Shown: piece after piece, positions 21,818-22,221 of the stretch
How positions within the stretch are numbered: position 1 is the stretch's first letter
Layout of the letters: each line of letters starts with the position of its first letter
NCBI GenBank assembly: GCA_017963165.1
Contig: JAGCTZ010000226.1
Location: 1-22,221 of the forward strand
DNA: 22,221 bases
Reading direction: 5' to 3'
Source of the DNA: Treponema sp.
GTDB taxonomy: Bacteria; Spirochaetota; Spirochaetia; Treponematales; Treponemataceae
Program-made: the position numbers and the translations under genes
Notes under the pieces: model-generated
The model's input: the letters and a program-made list of their open reading frames with translations, nothing else
What the model was told of the DNA's origin: nothing
Database searches by the model: none

Positions 21818-21828
21818 ATTTTATTTGT

Positions 21829-21865
21829 TCGCTCCAGCAGGCGCCCCCAACAGGTTGTGCCTGCT
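21829..21865. repeat. Short inverted repeat after the flavoprotein gene
   Basis: AGCAGGC (21836-21842) and GCCTGCT (21859-21865) form a 7-bp stem with a 16-base loop, 19 bases after the flavoprotein stop. No U-run follows, so it is not a clear terminator. The octamer TCGCTCCA (21829-21836) at its left edge recurs in the two larger intergenic repeats, suggesting a degraded copy of the same family. Confidence 0.4.
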
Positions 21866-21897
21866 CCATACCCTTGCGCAGAAATGACGCTTACATG

Positions 21898-22023
21898 CTA
21901 AAAAGCACGGATACAACACACTAAACAAGGACCGTACTTATAGTAGGTATTTAGAAGACCACTTTCAAACATCAGTGTAAATGCCGCAACGATTGCGACA
22001 ATTCCATTAATTTTTTCATTCAA
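21898..22023 (-). CDS. Possible small membrane protein next to the insertion sequence
   Basis: A frame starting at TTG (22023-22021), with AGAGG 4-5 nt before it, codes for 41 residues. They read LNEKINGIVAIVAAF and onward with one hydrophobic helix. The NEKINGIVAI pattern resembles the first helix of small YqaE-like or similar membrane proteins, but the remainder differs. The frame stays open upstream into the IS end, so it could be a gene truncated or disrupted by the insertion. No family is assigned. Confidence 0.25.
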   Translation of the reverse strand: MNEKINGIVAIVAAFTLMFESGLLNTYYKYGPCLVCCIRAF

Positions 22024-22099
22024 AATACCTCTATCCGAATGATTTAAAATATTTAAAGGGGCTGTTCCAAAAGTATGGGGCAGCCCTAATTATTTTAAA

Positions 22100-22128
22100 T
22101 TTACAAGCGAATGCAAATCTGCTAAAAT
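22100..22128 (+). promoter_or_regulatory. Promoter of the transposase gene
   Basis: TTTACA (22100-22105) and TAAAAT (22123-22128) are 17 bases apart. The -10 ends 6 nt before the ATG at 22135, again with no Shine-Dalgarno. Confidence 0.45.
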
Positions 22129-22134
22129 TTAAAT

Positions 22135-22221
22135 ATGAGCAGAGGCGTAAGCGATAAAATCACATACAAACCATATAGTCAGGGCGAGCAGTGGCTCCTG
22201 CCACCAAGTCTGGACGAACTG
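22135..22221 (+). CDS. IS1182-family transposase, N-terminal 29 residues
   Basis: The visible part reads MSRGVSDKITYKPYSQGEQ followed by WLLPPSLDEL. The YKPY-x-Q...LLPPSL-x-EL signature is the conserved N-terminus of IS1182-type DDE transposases, which normally continue with IPxxHxVR. The frame is open to the window edge. The start has no Shine-Dalgarno and lies 6 nt after a -10-like TAAAAT. Confidence 0.7.
   Translation, partial: MSRGVSDKITYKPYSQGEQWLLPPSLDEL

Larger units (their letters stand above)
22058..22221 (+). mobile_element. Left end of an IS1182-like insertion sequence (truncated by window edge)
   Basis: GGGGCTGTTCCAAAAGT (22058-22074) has the form of an IS1182-family terminal inverted repeat and is followed by the start of a transposase. 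GGGCTG (22059-22064) can also pair with CAGCCC (22081-22086), giving a small stem near the end. The right end and target duplication are outside the window. Confidence 0.65.

Overview
The window looks like a chromosomal segment of a host-associated spirochaete, most likely a Treponema of the rumen/gut type. This is inference from gene content and style, not from a marker gene: A+T-rich coding, several lipoproteins with relaxed lipoboxes, an MGDG-synthase-type glycosyltransferase, CotH lipoproteins, intracellular xylan-debranching enzymes, and G+C-rich dispersed intergenic repeats. No rRNA, tRNA or CRISPR array was seen.

Left part (1-5330). A hairpin-rich repeat (101-233) borders a leftward three-gene operon: a secreted Cys-containing protein, a LytTR DNA-binding regulator and a DUF3021 membrane protein. 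Its promoter region carries two direct repeats that look like LytTR sites. Divergent from it is a processive diacylglycerol glycosyltransferase, which converges on a large lipoprotein with a chitobiase-C-like domain and DUF4874/DUF4832-like modules.

Centre (5340-8620). A CitA/CitB-type two-component pair lies divergent from a PQ-loop (SemiSWEET-like) membrane domain fused in frame to an SGNH-like domain. The junction contains a perfect internal Shine-Dalgarno and ATG, so two products are likely.

Glycan region (8740-18308). A GH43 enzyme on + converges on a leftward operon: acyltransferase-like protein, GH120 beta-xylosidase, GH127/GH146-type beta-L-arabinofuranosidase and a lipase-like lipoprotein. 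The three glycosidases lack signal peptides, which fits intracellular trimming of imported arabinoxylo-oligosaccharides. A dispersed inverted repeat between the GH120 and GH127 genes has supplied the last residues of the GH120 protein. A CotH lipoprotein is divergent from this operon.

Right part (18310-22221). A MATE transporter and an amidohydrolase form a leftward pair separated by a G+C-rich repeat that supplies the amidohydrolase stop codon. Next come two gene remnants, a flavodoxin-like reductase, and the left end of an IS1182-like insertion sequence that runs off the window.

A recurring feature is that six genes that begin transcripts have a -10-like hexamer only 6-9 nt before the ATG and no Shine-Dalgarno. 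Internal operon genes and several others have strong Shine-Dalgarno sequences. This suggests leaderless mRNAs are common here.
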